A stretch of DNA of 42,030 nt from NCBI GenBank assembly GCA_002005505.1, contig KV908636.1, forward strand, positions 129,911-171,940, in the 5' to 3' direction. Below, one piece after another: positions 41,752-42,030 of the stretch (position 1 is its first letter; every line of letters begins with the position of its first letter). The DNA is from Botryococcus braunii. Taxonomy: Eukaryota; Chlorophyta; Trebouxiophyceae. Below the pieces are notes generated by a model, which searched no databases, was not told the DNA's origin, and saw only the letters and a program-made list of their open reading frames with translations. The position numbers and the translations under genes were made by a program.

Positions 41752-41860
41752 TCACATCTCTGACATCACTCTCCCAGCACAGGTACCTCTCAGTGAGCAC
41801 TTGTAATTTGGTCTGTCTCCACAATGTCTGTGCTCCTGATTCACCTCTCCTCTCGTCCCT
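41520..41860 (-). repeat. diverged tandem repeat in the copia linker region
   Basis: On the - strand EEVNRKSGQCEGIPNYKDCP-RGTCAWE and EVNQEHRHCGDRPNYKCSLRGTCAG are clearly related and about 240 bp apart; the second unit lies beyond the stop at 41752. The DNA shares CACAGGTACCTCTC and TTTGTAATTTGG-type blocks. Confidence 0.75.
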
Positions 41861-42030
41861 TACATGGAGTCAAGGATGCAGATCCTGTCTCCCGCTCACA
41901 ATCATGTTTGGCTGGTGCAGAGAAAGCATATGATGCTTCCTCTGACCGTGGCTGCCACCACAGTCCCGTCCAGGAGTGCTCTGACTGGACGGGTTGCCAG
42001 AAGAACTCTGCATGGTCACATCTCTTACAT

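Larger units (their letters stand above)
39056..42030 (-). mobile_element. Ty1/copia element (reverse), 3' part
   Basis: Reverse transcriptase and RNase H on the - strand, followed by polypurine tract and LTR; the gag, protease and integrase lie beyond the right edge. Its RT differs clearly from that of the forward element, so the two belong to separate copia families. Confidence 0.9.

Overview
This is a nuclear window from a eukaryote of the green lineage. It carries split genes with GT-AG introns and YTGCAG-type acceptors, and plant-type chromoviral (Ty3/gypsy) and Ty1/copia retrotransposons. Its two host genes are best matched by the plant TPLATE/TSET subunit TWD40-1 and the plant-type tandem-protease DEG7. 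A streptophyte alga or early land plant is my inference; no sequence feature fixes the species. There is no prokaryotic-style gene organisation.

Layout. (1) 1-10561, + strand: the 3' half of a TWD40-1-like gene, in about ten short exons. They sit in introns packed with (GT)n, (CA)n, (CT)n and (GA)n arrays, a 25/26-bp minisatellite, an 81-bp tandem repeat that multiplies a 3' splice site, tRNA-like SINE remnants, and an inverted partial copy of one exon. (2) 10562-11673: a 1.1-kb intergenic gap. (3) 11674-23872, + strand: a complete DEG7 gene. I resolve 20 exons that join in one frame (1069 aa), with catalytic His85, Asp116 and Ser201 in the first protease unit and a degenerate second unit. 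(4) 23873-28460: intergenic DNA with a tRNA-Ser-like SINE, a long (CT)n array and two near-identical 314-bp direct repeats 1335 bp apart. (5) 28461-34500: a Ty3/gypsy chromovirus with identical 261-bp LTRs and a CAACC target duplication. Its gag is frameshifted and its integrase carries an internal deletion. (6) 34551-39055: a + strand Ty1/copia element with a long open gag-pol that stops abruptly in reverse transcriptase. Upstream of it lie a decayed extra ORF and an intron-containing segment followed at once by its exactly spliced copy. (7) 39056-42030: a second copia element on the - strand, apparently inserted into the first, running off the window.

The most unusual structure is at 34551-35265. 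A 249-nt segment occurs first with two GT-AG introns (92 and 83 bp), and then 42 nt later without them, with no difference I can see. This is the footprint of a spliced RNA that was reverse-transcribed back next to its own template, ahead of a retrotransposon.

The two host genes run in the same direction but are not functionally linked as far as I can tell: one is an endocytic adaptor subunit, the other a protein-quality-control protease. Protein assignments rest on motif and domain-order recognition from memory, not on a database search.
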